Shown: positions 25,422 through 34,166 of the stretch, one piece after another
Layout: each line of letters begins with the position of its first letter
Numbering within the stretch: the stretch's first letter is position 1
Source of the DNA: Oscillospiraceae bacterium
GTDB taxonomy: Bacteria; Bacillota; Clostridia; Oscillospirales; CAG-382
Direction of reading: 5' to 3'
Assembly (NCBI GenBank): GCA_015064485.1
Contig: SVSD01000007.1
Span: forward strand, 1-64,000
DNA length: 64,000 nt
Translations under genes and position numbers: made by a program
The notes under the pieces: generated by a model
Told to the model about the DNA's origin: nothing
Seen by the model: only the letters and a program-made list of their open reading frames with translations
Databases searched by the model: none

Positions 25422-25832
25422 TTAAAGATTTGAAATAATTTCTTTTATGCCTTCGTATATTGTGTTTCTGCATTTTCTGTATGCATCAAGATTCTGACCG
25501 TAAGGATCTCCGACATTGCAAGGGAATGAAAAAATTTTATCCTTGTATTCAGGAAATGACAGAATCAGCGCCCGAGCGTGATTTTCTGTAATTCCGATTA
25601 TTATGTCGTATTCTTCGAGCAATTTTGAATTTACCATAACAGAAGTGTGGTTTGTTTGAATGCCGATTTCGGAAAGTGCAAGTTTGGAGTTTTCTGAAAC
25701 ATTTTTTCCGTCTGTGCAAGAAAGACCCGCAGAATATGAAGTATATCCCGAAGGCGAAAAATCGTTAAATATCGCTTCTGCCATAGGACTTCTGCAAGTG
25801 TTGCCTGTACATACAAATAATACTTTTTTCAT
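25422..25832 (-). CDS. Low-molecular-weight phosphatase, protein-arginine type (YwlE-like)
   Basis: An LMW-PTP-fold phosphatase of about 136 residues. The P-loop is VCTGNTCRS, with nucleophile Cys 8 and Arg 14, and the general acid Asp is in VGDPYGQ. The Thr in GNTC (position 12) is the residue that in YwlE selects phospho-arginine over phospho-tyrosine. No McsB kinase or CtsR is in this window, so the substrate is inferred. Start ATG 25832 is 1 nt past the dCMP deaminase stop. It sits in the same gene order as in many Clostridia, before rimI-tsaD. Confidence 0.85.
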   Translation of the reverse strand: MKKVLFVCTGNTCRSPMAEAIFNDFSPSGYTSYSAGLSCTDGKNVSENSKLALSEIGIQTNHTSVMVNSKLLEEYDIIIGITENHARALILSFPEYKDKIFSFPCNVGDPYGQNLDAYRKCRNTIYEGIKEIISNL

Positions 25833-25833
25833 T

Positions 25834-26322
25834 TTAATAACCGAACTGTCCCGAAAGGCTGTCGTCGTTATCGATCCAGGATGATACCTCAATCACTCTG
25901 TAATCTGTGGCATTGTCACGAATAATTACTTTTTCAATACCTGCGTTGATGACCATTCTTTTACACATCATACAACTGCAAGTGTTAGGTACTACCTGTT
26001 GGGTCTGAGGATCAACACAAACCATATATAAAACAGATCCTATCATTTGTTCCCTTGATGCTGAAATGATTGCGTTTGCTTCAGAATGAACCGAGCGGCA
26101 CATTTCATATCTTTCGCCTCTGGGAATATTTAGCTTGTCCCTCATACAGGAGCAAAGATCTGAGCAGTTTTTTCTTCCTCTTGGAGCGCCGTTATAGCCT
26201 GTTGAGATTATAACATCATTTTTAACGATAACAGCCCCGTATTTTTTTCTAAGACATGTGGCGCGGGATGCGACGGTTTGAGCGATATCAAGATAATAGT
26301 TTTCTTTGCTTATTCTGTCCAT
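25834..26322 (-). CDS. dCMP deaminase (ComEB family)
   Basis: Zinc-dependent deoxycytidylate deaminase converting dCMP to dUMP for dTTP synthesis. The zinc motif HSEANAI supplies His and the catalytic Glu, and NTCSCMMCKRM supplies the two Cys ligands. A family-typical insertion with extra Cys/His (CSDLCSCMR) is present. Length 162. The SD is GGAGGA. Second gene of the operon, following the propeller protein and preceding the phosphatase. Confidence 0.92.
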   Translation of the reverse strand: MDRISKENYYLDIAQTVASRATCLRKKYGAVIVKNDVIISTGYNGAPRGRKNCSDLCSCMRDKLNIPRGERYEMCRSVHSEANAIISASREQMIGSVLYMVCVDPQTQQVVPNTCSCMMCKRMVINAGIEKVIIRDNATDYRVIEVSSWIDNDDSLSGQFGY

Positions 26323-26358
26323 TTAAAGAAATCCTCCGAATTGATATTGGGTTATTTA

Positions 26359-28200
26359 TCAGTTTGCTGAAGGTAAAGAAGGCTTTATGTATGTCGAAAA
26401 GGGTTCGCCCGTATATGACATCATAAAGTAAGGTACGGAATATATTCCGACAACATTATATCCAATTACAGAAGTTTTTGAGCCGTTGAAGGAATAAAGT
26501 GTATAAGTATTGTGAATATTGCTTGTGTCGGAAACGGCAAGATAATATGCATACGAGGCATCATTCATTATATAGCATTTCGAAGAGTGTACCATATCAC
26601 CGATTTTTGACGGTTTTCCGTTTTTAATGCTGTGAAGTGAACCTTCGGAAAAGTATATTGCATCGCTTCCGTCTGAAGATGCTATAAACGGTTCCGGGTC
26701 TACCGCAAGTTTTGTCCAGTCAGCTCCGTTATATTTAAAAGGAATTCTGTAATAATTTCCATCTGTATCGCTGTAAAAAATATACTTACCGTTTTCAGAA
26801 ATTGCTTTTAATGTATATCCTTCAAAATTTTCAGAAACAAGCTGAGATTGACCTGTTGATATTTTGGTTGTATAAAGCGAATTCTCGTATATGTAGGCGG
26901 CAAGAGTACCGTTTGTGCAGTAATTTGCAAATCTTCCGGAAACCAGATCTTCCTTCACGCCGTCCTTGCGGCAAACCATAAACATACTTGATCCGTCGAT
27001 GTCTTCCGATACATAATAGTAGGGAAGAAGGTTAGTGTTTTCGCAGTAGCTTACTGTATGAACCGAGGATAAGATCAGATCTGTGGTATCGTGAGTTGTC
27101 GATTGTTCGATTATAGAAATGCCAAGACCGCTTCCTGTTTTTGCGGCAATAACACAAGGCTCAGCACCTACTTCTTTGACAAAAGTAATATTTCCGGTTT
27201 CGATTATAAAGCTTCTTGAATCTTTTGAAACGATAATTCGGTCGGCACAAAGTTTGTCGAGCGTTACTTTCTCTCTGTCGTTAACAGAAGATTCTACATA
27301 AAATTCCGATTTGTCGTTTGCGCTTGTTTTGATATATGAATAGTATTTGCCTTTATTATCAATTGAAACAGGTTCTGCATTTTTAACGCCAAGCAGTTCC
27401 GAAACGCTTTCTTTAACCGAATATCTTAAAAGTTTTGTATTCTGTCCGTCTTCGGATTTGTATATCATATATCTGCCGTTGGGGGAAACACGGAAATTAT
27501 CGTAATAACCTGTGTTTTTATACTCTGTTATTCGAATGGACTTTTTTGTTTGTGAATTGTATAAGTACAAACGGGATGAGTTCTGATAACTGCCGAGGTT
27601 TTCGCTTACAAGATAATAAATATACTTGCAGTTACCGCCCTGTTTAAAGATGATATCCGAGCCATATTGTGCCTCGACGACAGTTTCGATCTTTTTGCCG
27701 TTTGAGCTGATCTTCAAAAGCGAAGTTGATTCCGCAATAGACTCCGTATTGCGCCTTCCTTTAAATACCGCATATGCTGTATTTTCGTTTTTCGAATATG
27801 CAAAATCAGTTATTTGACCGGTGCCGATAAGAGCGGATGAGCGGCCGCTGCGGTAATAAGCACTTCCGTCGGAAGTTGTGTAAAATATAGGAGCGCTTGA
27901 TATCTTTTCAAAATCAAAAATAAGAGATTCGTTGTTTTTGATTATGTTTGATATAAGGGAAACTGCCGAAATAATAAGTATGAGAACGAGTGCTGCTGCA
28001 ATACTTAAGCGTGTAAGTGCAGTTTTGATCTGTTTATTTCTGACTTGTTGGCGTCTTTGCCTTTGAATTTCTCTTTCAACGAGATGAGGGTTGCGGCTCT
28101 GGCAGTAAGGACAGACGCCGTCTGTGGAAAGTGGTGCAAAAGCTGTATGACAAACGCCGCATGAATACAGATAAGGTTTTTTCTCTTGTAACATACGCAC
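26359..28200 (-). CDS. Zinc-ribbon, transmembrane, beta-propeller-like surface protein
   Basis: A 613-residue protein with an unusual layout: a cytosolic N-terminal zinc ribbon (CGVCHTAF...CPYC, about 14-35), a basic linker, one transmembrane helix (about 65-90), then a large extracytoplasmic region (about 95-600) made of repeated blades such as VSPNGRYMIYKS and AISENGKYIFYSD, resembling TolB or DPP-IV propellers. No catalytic Ser/Asp/His triad is evident, so it is probably a binding or scaffold protein. Start GTG 28200 or ATG 28194; AGGAG is close to the former. It is first in the unit ending with tsaD and rex. Function unknown. Confidence 0.75.
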   Translation of the reverse strand: MRMLQEKKPYLYSCGVCHTAFAPLSTDGVCPYCQSRNPHLVEREIQRQRRQQVRNKQIKTALTRLSIAAALVLILIISAVSLISNIIKNNESLIFDFEKISSAPIFYTTSDGSAYYRSGRSSALIGTGQITDFAYSKNENTAYAVFKGRRNTESIAESTSLLKISSNGKKIETVVEAQYGSDIIFKQGGNCKYIYYLVSENLGSYQNSSRLYLYNSQTKKSIRITEYKNTGYYDNFRVSPNGRYMIYKSEDGQNTKLLRYSVKESVSELLGVKNAEPVSIDNKGKYYSYIKTSANDKSEFYVESSVNDREKVTLDKLCADRIIVSKDSRSFIIETGNITFVKEVGAEPCVIAAKTGSGLGISIIEQSTTHDTTDLILSSVHTVSYCENTNLLPYYYVSEDIDGSSMFMVCRKDGVKEDLVSGRFANYCTNGTLAAYIYENSLYTTKISTGQSQLVSENFEGYTLKAISENGKYIFYSDTDGNYYRIPFKYNGADWTKLAVDPEPFIASSDGSDAIYFSEGSLHSIKNGKPSKIGDMVHSSKCYIMNDASYAYYLAVSDTSNIHNTYTLYSFNGSKTSVIGYNVVGIYSVPYFMMSYTGEPFSTYIKPSLPSAN

Positions 28201-28231
28201 AATACTCCTATGATAAATATATATTCAATAT

Positions 28232-28260
28232 ATTGTATCTCATTTTACTTGCTTTGTCAA
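28232..28260 (-). promoter_or_regulatory. Promoter of propeller-comEB-phosphatase-rimI-tsaD-rex unit
   Basis: On the minus strand TTGACA (28255-28260), 17-bp spacer, TACAAT (28232-28237): a near-consensus sigma-A promoter. No other good promoter was seen before rex. Confidence 0.8.
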
Positions 28261-28283
28261 TATTCGACGACAAATATAATAAT

Positions 28284-28312
28284 AAAGCGCCATCTTTTAA
28301 AGAAGGCGCTTT
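28284..28312 (-). terminator. Terminator of the oxaloacetate decarboxylase operon
   Basis: AAAGCGCC (28284-28291) and GGCGCTTT (28305-28312) pair, with an inner TCTTT/AAAGA stem. It lies just past the oadA stop. Confidence 0.8.
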
Positions 28313-28317
28313 TAAAA

Positions 28318-29757
28318 TTATTTCATAAGATCTTCAACATAAATAACTTTAGGTCCGTTATCTTCTGTCTTTGAGGGAGTTGCAGGAGCAGTTTCCTTTA
28401 CAGGAGCTGTTCTGCCGTCGCGAACATCAAAGAATTTGGATGCTACCTGAGGGAAGAGAGCGTAGCTGAGTACATCTTCTTCAGACTTTGCGATATCCTT
28501 TGTCTCTTCACGATATTTTTCAAGTTCGGGAGCGATGTTGTCAGCAGGACGGCAAGTGATTACTTCATCATCGCCGATAGCTTTCTTTCTTACTTCTTCA
28601 TTAACAGGAGCGGGAAGCTGACCGTATTCGCCTCTCAAAAGACCTTTTGATTCTTTTGTTACCATCTTGTATCTTTCACCGGAAAGCACATTCAAAACAG
28701 CCTGTGTTCCGACGATCTGGCTTGTGGGAGTAACAAGGGGCGGGAAGCCGAAATCTTCTCTGACGCGGGGGATTTCAGCAAGTACATCATAGTACTTATC
28801 TTCGGCATTTGCCTGCTTGAGCTGAGAAATGAGGTTAGAAAGCATTCCGCCGGGAACCTGGTAAAGAAGTGTGTTTGTATCAACATTCAAAACCTTGGGG
28901 TCAAGAGAACCCTGTTCCTTGAGCTTGTTTGCTACTGTACGGAAATGAGAAGCAGCCTCGGAAAGCTTTGTAAGGTCAAGACCTGTATCTCTGTCTGTAC
29001 CTTTAAGTGTTGCAACAAGAGCTTCTGTTGCGGGCTGCGCAGTACCGTTTGCAAGAGGGGAAAGTGCGCAGTCAACAATGTCAACACCTGCCTGTGCCGC
29101 CATAAGGTTTACCATATCGCCGGTACCGGTTGTGTTGTGAGTATGGAGATGAATCGGAACCTTAACATTTTCCTTGAGCTTCTTAACGAGAGAATATGCA
29201 TCATAAGGAAGAAGAAGATTTGCCATATCCTTGATACAGATAACATCCGCGCCCATTTCTTCGAGCTGTTTGGAAAGTTTAACGAAATATTCTTCGTTGT
29301 GAACGGGGGATACTGTGTAGCTTATTGCAGCTTCGCAGATACCGTCGAACTTTTTACAGCTTTCCATAGCCATACGCATATTTCTTGTATCGTTGAGAGC
29401 ATCAAATATTCTGATAACTTCGATACCGTTGCCGATAGATTTTTCAACAAATTTTTCAACAACATCATCTGAATAGTGCTTGTAACCGAGAATGTTCTGA
29501 CCGCGCAAAAGCATCTGAAGCTTTGTTTTAGGCATAGCTTTCTTAAGCTTGCGGAGTCTTTCCCAAGGATCTTCGTCAAGAAAACGCATACAAGAGTCGA
29601 ATGTAGCGCCGCCCCAACATTCCAAAGACCAGTAACCCATGTTGTCAAGAAGTTCACAGGCGGGAAGCATATCCTCGACACGCATTCTTGTAGCCGCCTG
29701 AGACTGATGAGCGTCACGAAGAATCGTATCTGTAATTTTAAGTGGATTCTTAGCCAT
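28318..29757 (-). CDS. oadA: Oxaloacetate decarboxylase alpha subunit (carboxyltransferase)
   Basis: Transfers CO2 from oxaloacetate to biotin, releasing pyruvate; the beta subunit then decarboxylates carboxybiotin and pumps Na+ outward. The HMGL-like TIM barrel opens with ITDTILRDAHQS, where the Asp binds metal. HLHTHNTTG gives the metal His pair, and the conserved carboxyltransferase domain occupies about 270-440. The usual C-terminal biotin domain is missing and is encoded separately at 31564-31911. The SD is weak (only AAAGAG near). The 87-bp gap to oadB holds a strong hairpin. Confidence 0.92.
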   Translation of the reverse strand: MAKNPLKITDTILRDAHQSQAATRMRVEDMLPACELLDNMGYWSLECWGGATFDSCMRFLDEDPWERLRKLKKAMPKTKLQMLLRGQNILGYKHYSDDVVEKFVEKSIGNGIEVIRIFDALNDTRNMRMAMESCKKFDGICEAAISYTVSPVHNEEYFVKLSKQLEEMGADVICIKDMANLLLPYDAYSLVKKLKENVKVPIHLHTHNTTGTGDMVNLMAAQAGVDIVDCALSPLANGTAQPATEALVATLKGTDRDTGLDLTKLSEAASHFRTVANKLKEQGSLDPKVLNVDTNTLLYQVPGGMLSNLISQLKQANAEDKYYDVLAEIPRVREDFGFPPLVTPTSQIVGTQAVLNVLSGERYKMVTKESKGLLRGEYGQLPAPVNEEVRKKAIGDDEVITCRPADNIAPELEKYREETKDIAKSEEDVLSYALFPQVASKFFDVRDGRTAPVKETAPATPSKTEDNGPKVIYVEDLMK

Positions 29758-29776
29758 AGTATTTTAACTCTTTCTC

Positions 29777-29822
29777 CGGCAAAATTCGGTTTCGCAAAGG
29801 CGTTTGCCGGAAACGCCTTTGC
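29777..29822 (-). promoter_or_regulatory. Competing hairpins in the oadB-oadA spacer
   Basis: GCAAAGGCGTTT (29794-29805) pairs perfectly with AAACGCCTTTGC (29811-29822). Alternatively CCGGCAAA (29777-29784) pairs with TTTGCCGG (29803-29810). The two helices exclude each other. No U-tract follows, so RNA processing, stability or translational control is more likely than termination. Confidence 0.6.
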
Positions 29823-29844
29823 TGTCCGTAATTATAATGTTTTA

Positions 29845-31530
29845 TTAACCAAAGAACGACATAAGAACGCCTGCGGCAATCGCAGAACCGATAACGCCTG
29901 CAACATTCGGGCCCATAGCGTGCATAAGAAGGAAGTTCTTCGGGTTTTCTTTCTGTCCGACCATCTGGGACACACGGGAAGCCATAGGTACGGCAGAAAC
30001 TCCTGCAGAACCGATGAGAGGATTGATCTTGTTCTTGAGGAACAAGTTCATAAACTTGGCAAGAAGTACACCGCCTGCAGTACCAAGACCAAAAGCGACA
30101 ATACCCATTCCGATAATGAGGAGAGTTTCGACTTTGAGGAATGTTTCTGCAGTAGCAGTAGCGCCGACTGTTATACCAAGGAAGATTGTAACGATATTGA
30201 TAAGTTCGTTCTGAACAGTCTTTGAAAGTCTTTCTGTAACACCTGATTCTCTGAAGAGGTTACCGAGCATAAGAGAGCCTACAAGAGGACCTGCAGAAGG
30301 AACAAGGAGAGAAACGAAAACTGTTACAACGATCGGGAAAATGATTTTTTCCTTCTTGGAAACAGGTCTTAATGCCTTCATTTCGATCATTCTTTCCTTC
30401 TTTGTTGTAAGAAGTTTCATAATCGGAGGCTGGATAACGGGAACGAGCGCCATATAAGAATATGCCGCAACCGCGATCGGACCGAGAAGGTGAGGGGCAA
30501 GACGAGTTGTAACATAAATTGCTGTAGGACCGTCAGCACCGCCGATAATACCGATAGAACCTGCTTCTGCGGGTGTAAATCCGAGAGAGGTAGCTGCAAT
30601 ATATGTTGCAAAAATGCCAAACTGTGCCGCAGCGCCGAGAAGGAGGCTCTTGGGGTTTGCGATAAGGGGACCGAAGTCTGTCATCGCACCGACTCCGAAG
30701 AATATAAGACAAGGATAAATACCAAGCTTAACGCCGAGATAGAGATAGTCGAGAAGGCCGGGTGTTACGCCTTCTGTAGAACCGAAAAGATTCCAGTGTA
30801 CATGTCCGCCTGCAAAAAGCTCTTCGTGGAACATTTCTGCTCCGGGAAGATTGGTAAGAAGCATACCGAAAGCGATCGGAAGAAGAAGAAGGGGTTCGTA
30901 GCCTCTGCCGATGGCAAGGTAAAGAAGAACACATGCTATGAGGATCATAACAAGCTTCAGGGGATTTTCAACAAAGCCGTTCTTGCAGAAAAGAGCAGTT
31001 TGATTTATAAGGTTTGAGAACGCATCTTTTGCACCAGTTTCAACAGGAGCGAGTATGTCTTCAAAAACTGTGATTTCGGGAGTTATTGTGAGATTTTCGC
31101 TTATGATTGCATCATTAGAGTTGTATGCGAAATATTGTATTTCAACATTAACTTTCGGAGCTTTGTCTGTGAGAACGGAGCTCTGATCAAGCAAAAATTC
31201 ACATCCGTACTTCTGTCCGGCTTCCAAAGATCTTGCATAGAAATTCTGTGAAAGTGCAGAAAGTGTTTCGTGGCTGAGTGCCATATTTTCCGATTCATCA
31301 ATTATTATGTTCGGATAAACAATGTAAGTTTCGTTTGTTGTGTTAGCAAACGACATAGTAATCTTGTTTGTTTTTGGGTCGTAATTTGCTTCTTTTACGA
31401 CAATGGGTGTTTCTTTTACGATAGTTTCTGTGGTTTCGGGAACTGCTGTTTCATCTGCGAAGCAGTTTATACCGATCGCTGCAATGAAAAGAACAACTAT
31501 CGCAAAGAGGCAAAAAATTCTCTTTTTCAT
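29845..31530 (-). CDS. oadB: Oxaloacetate decarboxylase beta subunit with extra exported N-terminal domain
   Basis: The membrane Na+ pump of the complex. The core (about 190-561) has many transmembrane helices and the family motif [14 protein letters not shown], with the conserved Asp, plus the C-terminal [18 protein letters not shown]. Unusually, the protein is 561 residues rather than about 370-430. It begins with a signal peptide (about 1-26) followed by a polar domain of mostly beta character (about 45-155) before the first membrane helix of the core. The fusion is in one uninterrupted frame with a good SD (AAAGGA) at its start, so it is not an annotation artefact. Confidence 0.92.
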   Translation of the reverse strand: MKKRIFCLFAIVVLFIAAIGINCFADETAVPETTETIVKETPIVVKEANYDPKTNKITMSFANTTNETYIVYPNIIIDESENMALSHETLSALSQNFYARSLEAGQKYGCEFLLDQSSVLTDKAPKVNVEIQYFAYNSNDAIISENLTITPEITVFEDILAPVETGAKDAFSNLINQTALFCKNGFVENPLKLVMILIACVLLYLAIGRGYEPLLLLPIAFGMLLTNLPGAEMFHEELFAGGHVHWNLFGSTEGVTPGLLDYLYLGVKLGIYPCLIFFGVGAMTDFGPLIANPKSLLLGAAAQFGIFATYIAATSLGFTPAEAGSIGIIGGADGPTAIYVTTRLAPHLLGPIAVAAYSYMALVPVIQPPIMKLLTTKKERMIEMKALRPVSKKEKIIFPIVVTVFVSLLVPSAGPLVGSLMLGNLFRESGVTERLSKTVQNELINIVTIFLGITVGATATAETFLKVETLLIIGMGIVAFGLGTAGGVLLAKFMNLFLKNKINPLIGSAGVSAVPMASRVSQMVGQKENPKNFLLMHAMGPNVAGVIGSAIAAGVLMSFFG

Positions 31531-31563
31531 ATGAATAATTCCTTTCCTTCAGGGAATAAAATA

Positions 31564-31911
31564 TTAGCCGATGGAGAAAAGGAAAGCACCGGATTCAACG
31601 GTTGCGCCCTGGTTAACTGCAACTGCTGTAACTGTACCGTCGCAGGGTACCATAATTTCGTTTTCCATCTTCATCGCTTCGAGGATAAGAGCTACCTGAC
31701 CAGCCTTGACAACATCGCCCACTTTGATGTTTACAGAAAGGATGTTTCCGGGCATGGGAGCGTTAACCTTTTCGCCGCCTGCGGGAGCTGTAACTGTCTT
31801 TTCTTCTGCCGCGGGTGCAGCAGGTGCGGATGCCTTGATTTCGGAAGCGTCTACTTCTTCGATGGATACTTCGTAAAATGTTCCGTTAACATTGATTTTG
31901 TACTGTTTCAT
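31564..31911 (-). CDS. Biotin carboxyl carrier protein of oxaloacetate decarboxylase
   Basis: A 115-residue mobile carrier. An N-terminal beta region is followed by an Ala/Pro-rich flexible linker (about 28-48) and the biotinyl domain with EAMKMENEI, where the Lys is biotinylated. It carries CO2 between OadA and OadB. The start is ATG 31911, since the longer GTG start overlaps the SD AAAGGTG. It lies between oadG-like and oadB genes, the split arrangement common in Clostridia. Confidence 0.92.
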   Translation of the reverse strand: MKQYKINVNGTFYEVSIEEVDASEIKASAPAAPAAEEKTVTAPAGGEKVNAPMPGNILSVNIKVGDVVKAGQVALILEAMKMENEIMVPCDGTVTAVAVNQGATVESGAFLFSIG

Positions 31912-31935
31912 TTTGTTCACCTTTCCTTTGATAAA

Positions 31936-32217
31936 TTAAAGTTTCTTTATAGAGTGGATGCGGATACCGGAAATATCTTTACCGGTATATTCTGCGATTG
32001 CGGCAGCGATTGCGGCTACAAGCTCAGGTCTTGAGGGAATCGCTTCTGTTTTTGTACTGTTTTGCTTGGGAATCTGAGATTCCGGTATTTTGGCGCTTGC
32101 GGGAGCTTTTTCAATTTTGCTGACTACAAAGCTCATACATTTGCAAACAAAAATTATACAAATAAGGCCAAAGAATACTACGCCGAGACCCATCAGAACA
32201 ACTAATCCTGAATTCAT
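31936..32217 (-). CDS. Oxaloacetate decarboxylase gamma-type subunit (OadG family)
   Basis: A 93-residue protein with one N-terminal transmembrane helix (about 3-28, SGLVVLMGLGVVFFGL), a Pro/Ser linker and a C-terminal segment PELVAAIAAAIAEYTG resembling OadG and related small subunits that hold the soluble carboxyltransferase at the membrane. The start is ATG 32217 with a perfect GGAGGT; the longer frame lacks an SD. First gene of the operon. Confidence 0.82.
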   Translation of the reverse strand: MNSGLVVLMGLGVVFFGLICIIFVCKCMSFVVSKIEKAPASAKIPESQIPKQNSTKTEAIPSRPELVAAIAAAIAEYTGKDISGIRIHSIKKL

Positions 32218-32320
32218 TATTTTACCTCCGTTAAAATAATATACTATATCTTGAACCGGATGACATACTGCTTGTCCAAAGGGTAAGTGTATCATCAAAT
32301 CCAAATTTCAGACATTTTAC

Positions 32321-32349
32321 ATTATATACCAAAAAGCGCAAAAAGGCAA
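32321..32349 (-). promoter_or_regulatory. Promoter of the oxaloacetate decarboxylase operon
   Basis: On the minus strand TTGCCT (32344-32349), 17-bp spacer, TATAAT (32321-32326), giving a leader of about 95 nt. Confidence 0.7.
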
Positions 32350-32477
32350 TAGAATTTTCGATAATTGTCAAAAATTTCTCAAATTCGTATATTTTTATAA
32401 AATACTGGCTTGTTAAGGTTTGTTTTTTTGCATAAATGCTGAATTTATATCTTAAAGATGTTTAGTGTTTTGTTCGA

Positions 32478-32506
32478 TTGACAAGCAAATTTTTTACTTG
32501 TATAAT
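32478..32506 (+). promoter_or_regulatory. Perfect-consensus sigma-A promoter
   Basis: TTGACA (32478-32483), exactly 17 bp, TATAAT (32501-32506): twelve of twelve consensus bases. It drives the UPF0316 gene 48 bp downstream. Confidence 0.9.
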
Positions 32507-32553
32507 TAATATATACTTTTTATGATTTATAATAAAATTTTTATGAGGTTACT

Positions 32554-33096
32554 ATGTCTGAATTTTTATCTTCAATTCACCCGGTTGCAGTATGTTTTAT
32601 AGTTTGTTTTGCTAAGATCATCGAGATTTCAATACAATCTTTGAAAACTTGTATGATGGTCAAAGGGCAAAGACTTAACGCCGCTATTTTAGGATTTATC
32701 GAATGTATGATATGGGGACTTGCAATATCTACGATAATCGGAACTTTGGGCGATAATATGTTTTTGCTGTTATTCTATTGTGTCGGATATGCCACAGGTC
32801 TTTTTCTTGGTTCTACTATCGAAGGAAAACTTGCTCTGGGTACATCAAACCTGCAGTTGATCGCAAATGATGAAAACACAAAAATCATAACCGAATACCT
32901 TAAATCAAACGGGAAGGGATATACAGTGTTTGAAGGGCACGGATCCATTGATAAAATGAATATGATATTTATCGTTCTCGCAAGAAAAGAATTATCGGTA
33001 CATCTCAAAAACATCAGAAAGCTTTCCGGAAACAAGGTTTTTGTTGTGGCTTCGGATGTAAGCAAATATGCAGGCGGTTACGGAATGCTGAAATAA
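32554..33096 (+). CDS. UPF0316 membrane protein (DUF5698/DUF2179)
   Basis: 180 residues: an N-terminal membrane domain with about three helices (5-90) and a C-terminal soluble DUF2179 domain (about 110-175) of ferredoxin-like fold. The GYATGLFLGSTIEGKLALG turn between the parts is typical. Family function is unestablished. The SD is GAGG. It is the only gene in its unit, with a perfect-consensus promoter and a strong terminator, so high expression is predicted. Confidence 0.85.
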   Translation: MSEFLSSIHPVAVCFIVCFAKIIEISIQSLKTCMMVKGQRLNAAILGFIECMIWGLAISTIIGTLGDNMFLLLFYCVGYATGLFLGSTIEGKLALGTSNLQLIANDENTKIITEYLKSNGKGYTVFEGHGSIDKMNMIFIVLARKELSVHLKNIRKLSGNKVFVVASDVSKYAGGYGMLK

Positions 33097-33114
33097 TACA
33101 ATTTTTAGTTTTGC

Positions 33115-33143
33115 AAAAAATACAGGTTTTTCCTGTATTTTTT
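33115..33143 (+). terminator. Terminator of UPF0316 gene
   Basis: AAAAAATACAGG (33115-33126) pairs with CCTGTATTTTTT (33132-33143), followed by further T. Confidence 0.85.
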
Positions 33144-33185
33144 TGCTTTTATGCATTATTTTATGCATAAAAATCAGAAAAACAC

Positions 33186-33214
33186 TTGTAAAATCAGAAT
33201 AGAAATGGTAAAAT
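33186..33214 (+). promoter_or_regulatory. Promoter of nadK-argR-recN
   Basis: TTGTAA (33186-33191), 17-bp spacer, TAAAAT (33209-33214). Confidence 0.6.
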
Positions 33215-33247
33215 ATTTATATATTGATCGGTGTTGTAAGGTGGATT

Positions 33248-34147
33248 ATGAATTTTTTTCTCTACATAAATAATAGGAAAGATAAAAACTTTTCCGTTGC
33301 GGAAAAAGCTGCTGAATTTCTGATTAATAAAGGCGCGGATTTTTATATTGAAAGCGGTATGAAAGATGCTGTTTCCGATACAAAAATTTTATCCCAGGCA
33401 CATTTCTTGAGCTTGAATGAATGTGTTAAATCATCGGATGCCGCAATTGTCATCGGCGGTGACGGAACTATACTGAAAGCATCAAAAATTTTATACGGAA
33501 CCGGGATTCCTATTGTCGGTATAAATCTTGGAAAGGTTGGATATATGTCCGAACTTGAAAAGGATGAAATATCTCATCTGGAAGCTTTGTTTGAATCAAA
33601 TGAAAAAAATATATGCATAGACGAGAGAATGATGCTTTCTTGTAAAGTTATACGAGGCGACAGGGAAGCATATAAAAATGTATGTCTTAATGAAGCTGTT
33701 ATCGGCAAGGGCGATATAGCAAGAATGGTAGACATTGAGCTATCTCTTGACGGCGAATTTATCGCAAAGTATCAATGTGACGGCATAATTACATCTACTC
33801 CGACAGGCTCAACAGCATATTCAATGTCCGCGGGCGGTGCTATTATTGACCCGAAGATAGAATGCATAAGCGTAGTTCCGCTATGTCCTTACCTTTGCAT
33901 AAATTCAAGCCCGATAGTTTTTTCAAAAGAATCTGTTATTGAAATAAGATATAAAGAACAAAGAGGAAACACAGCCTACATAAGTGTAGACGGCGAAGAA
34001 GGGTTCAGACTTGCGGATGGAGACACTATTGTGATCTCAAAAGCCGAGCATAACACAAAACTTTTACGATTTAAAAAGACCGGTTTTTATAAACTTTTAA
34101 ATACAAAGCTTACAAACAGAATTTCCGAACTTGCTGATAAAAACTAA
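33248..34147 (+). CDS. nadK: NAD kinase
   Basis: Phosphorylates NAD to NADP. The catalytic GGDGTILKA motif (about 72-80), the NEAVIG motif and the STPTGSTAYSMSAGG loop are present. Length about 299. The start is ATG 33248 with AAGGTGG upstream; the frame extended to 33224 has no SD. It is the first gene of nadK-argR-recN, a conserved Firmicutes cluster. Confidence 0.95.
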   Translation: MNFFLYINNRKDKNFSVAEKAAEFLINKGADFYIESGMKDAVSDTKILSQAHFLSLNECVKSSDAAIVIGGDGTILKASKILYGTGIPIVGINLGKVGYMSELEKDEISHLEALFESNEKNICIDERMMLSCKVIRGDREAYKNVCLNEAVIGKGDIARMVDIELSLDGEFIAKYQCDGIITSTPTGSTAYSMSAGGAIIDPKIECISVVPLCPYLCINSSPIVFSKESVIEIRYKEQRGNTAYISVDGEEGFRLADGDTIVISKAEHNTKLLRFKKTGFYKLLNTKLTNRISELADKN

Positions 34148-34166
34148 AACGGAGGATAATAACAGT

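Noticed and set aside
29476-32034. Long open frames on the plus strand opposite the oad operon
   Set aside because: They are antisense to strongly conserved genes, lack SD sequences and have Cys/Phe-rich composition typical of reverse-frame shadows.
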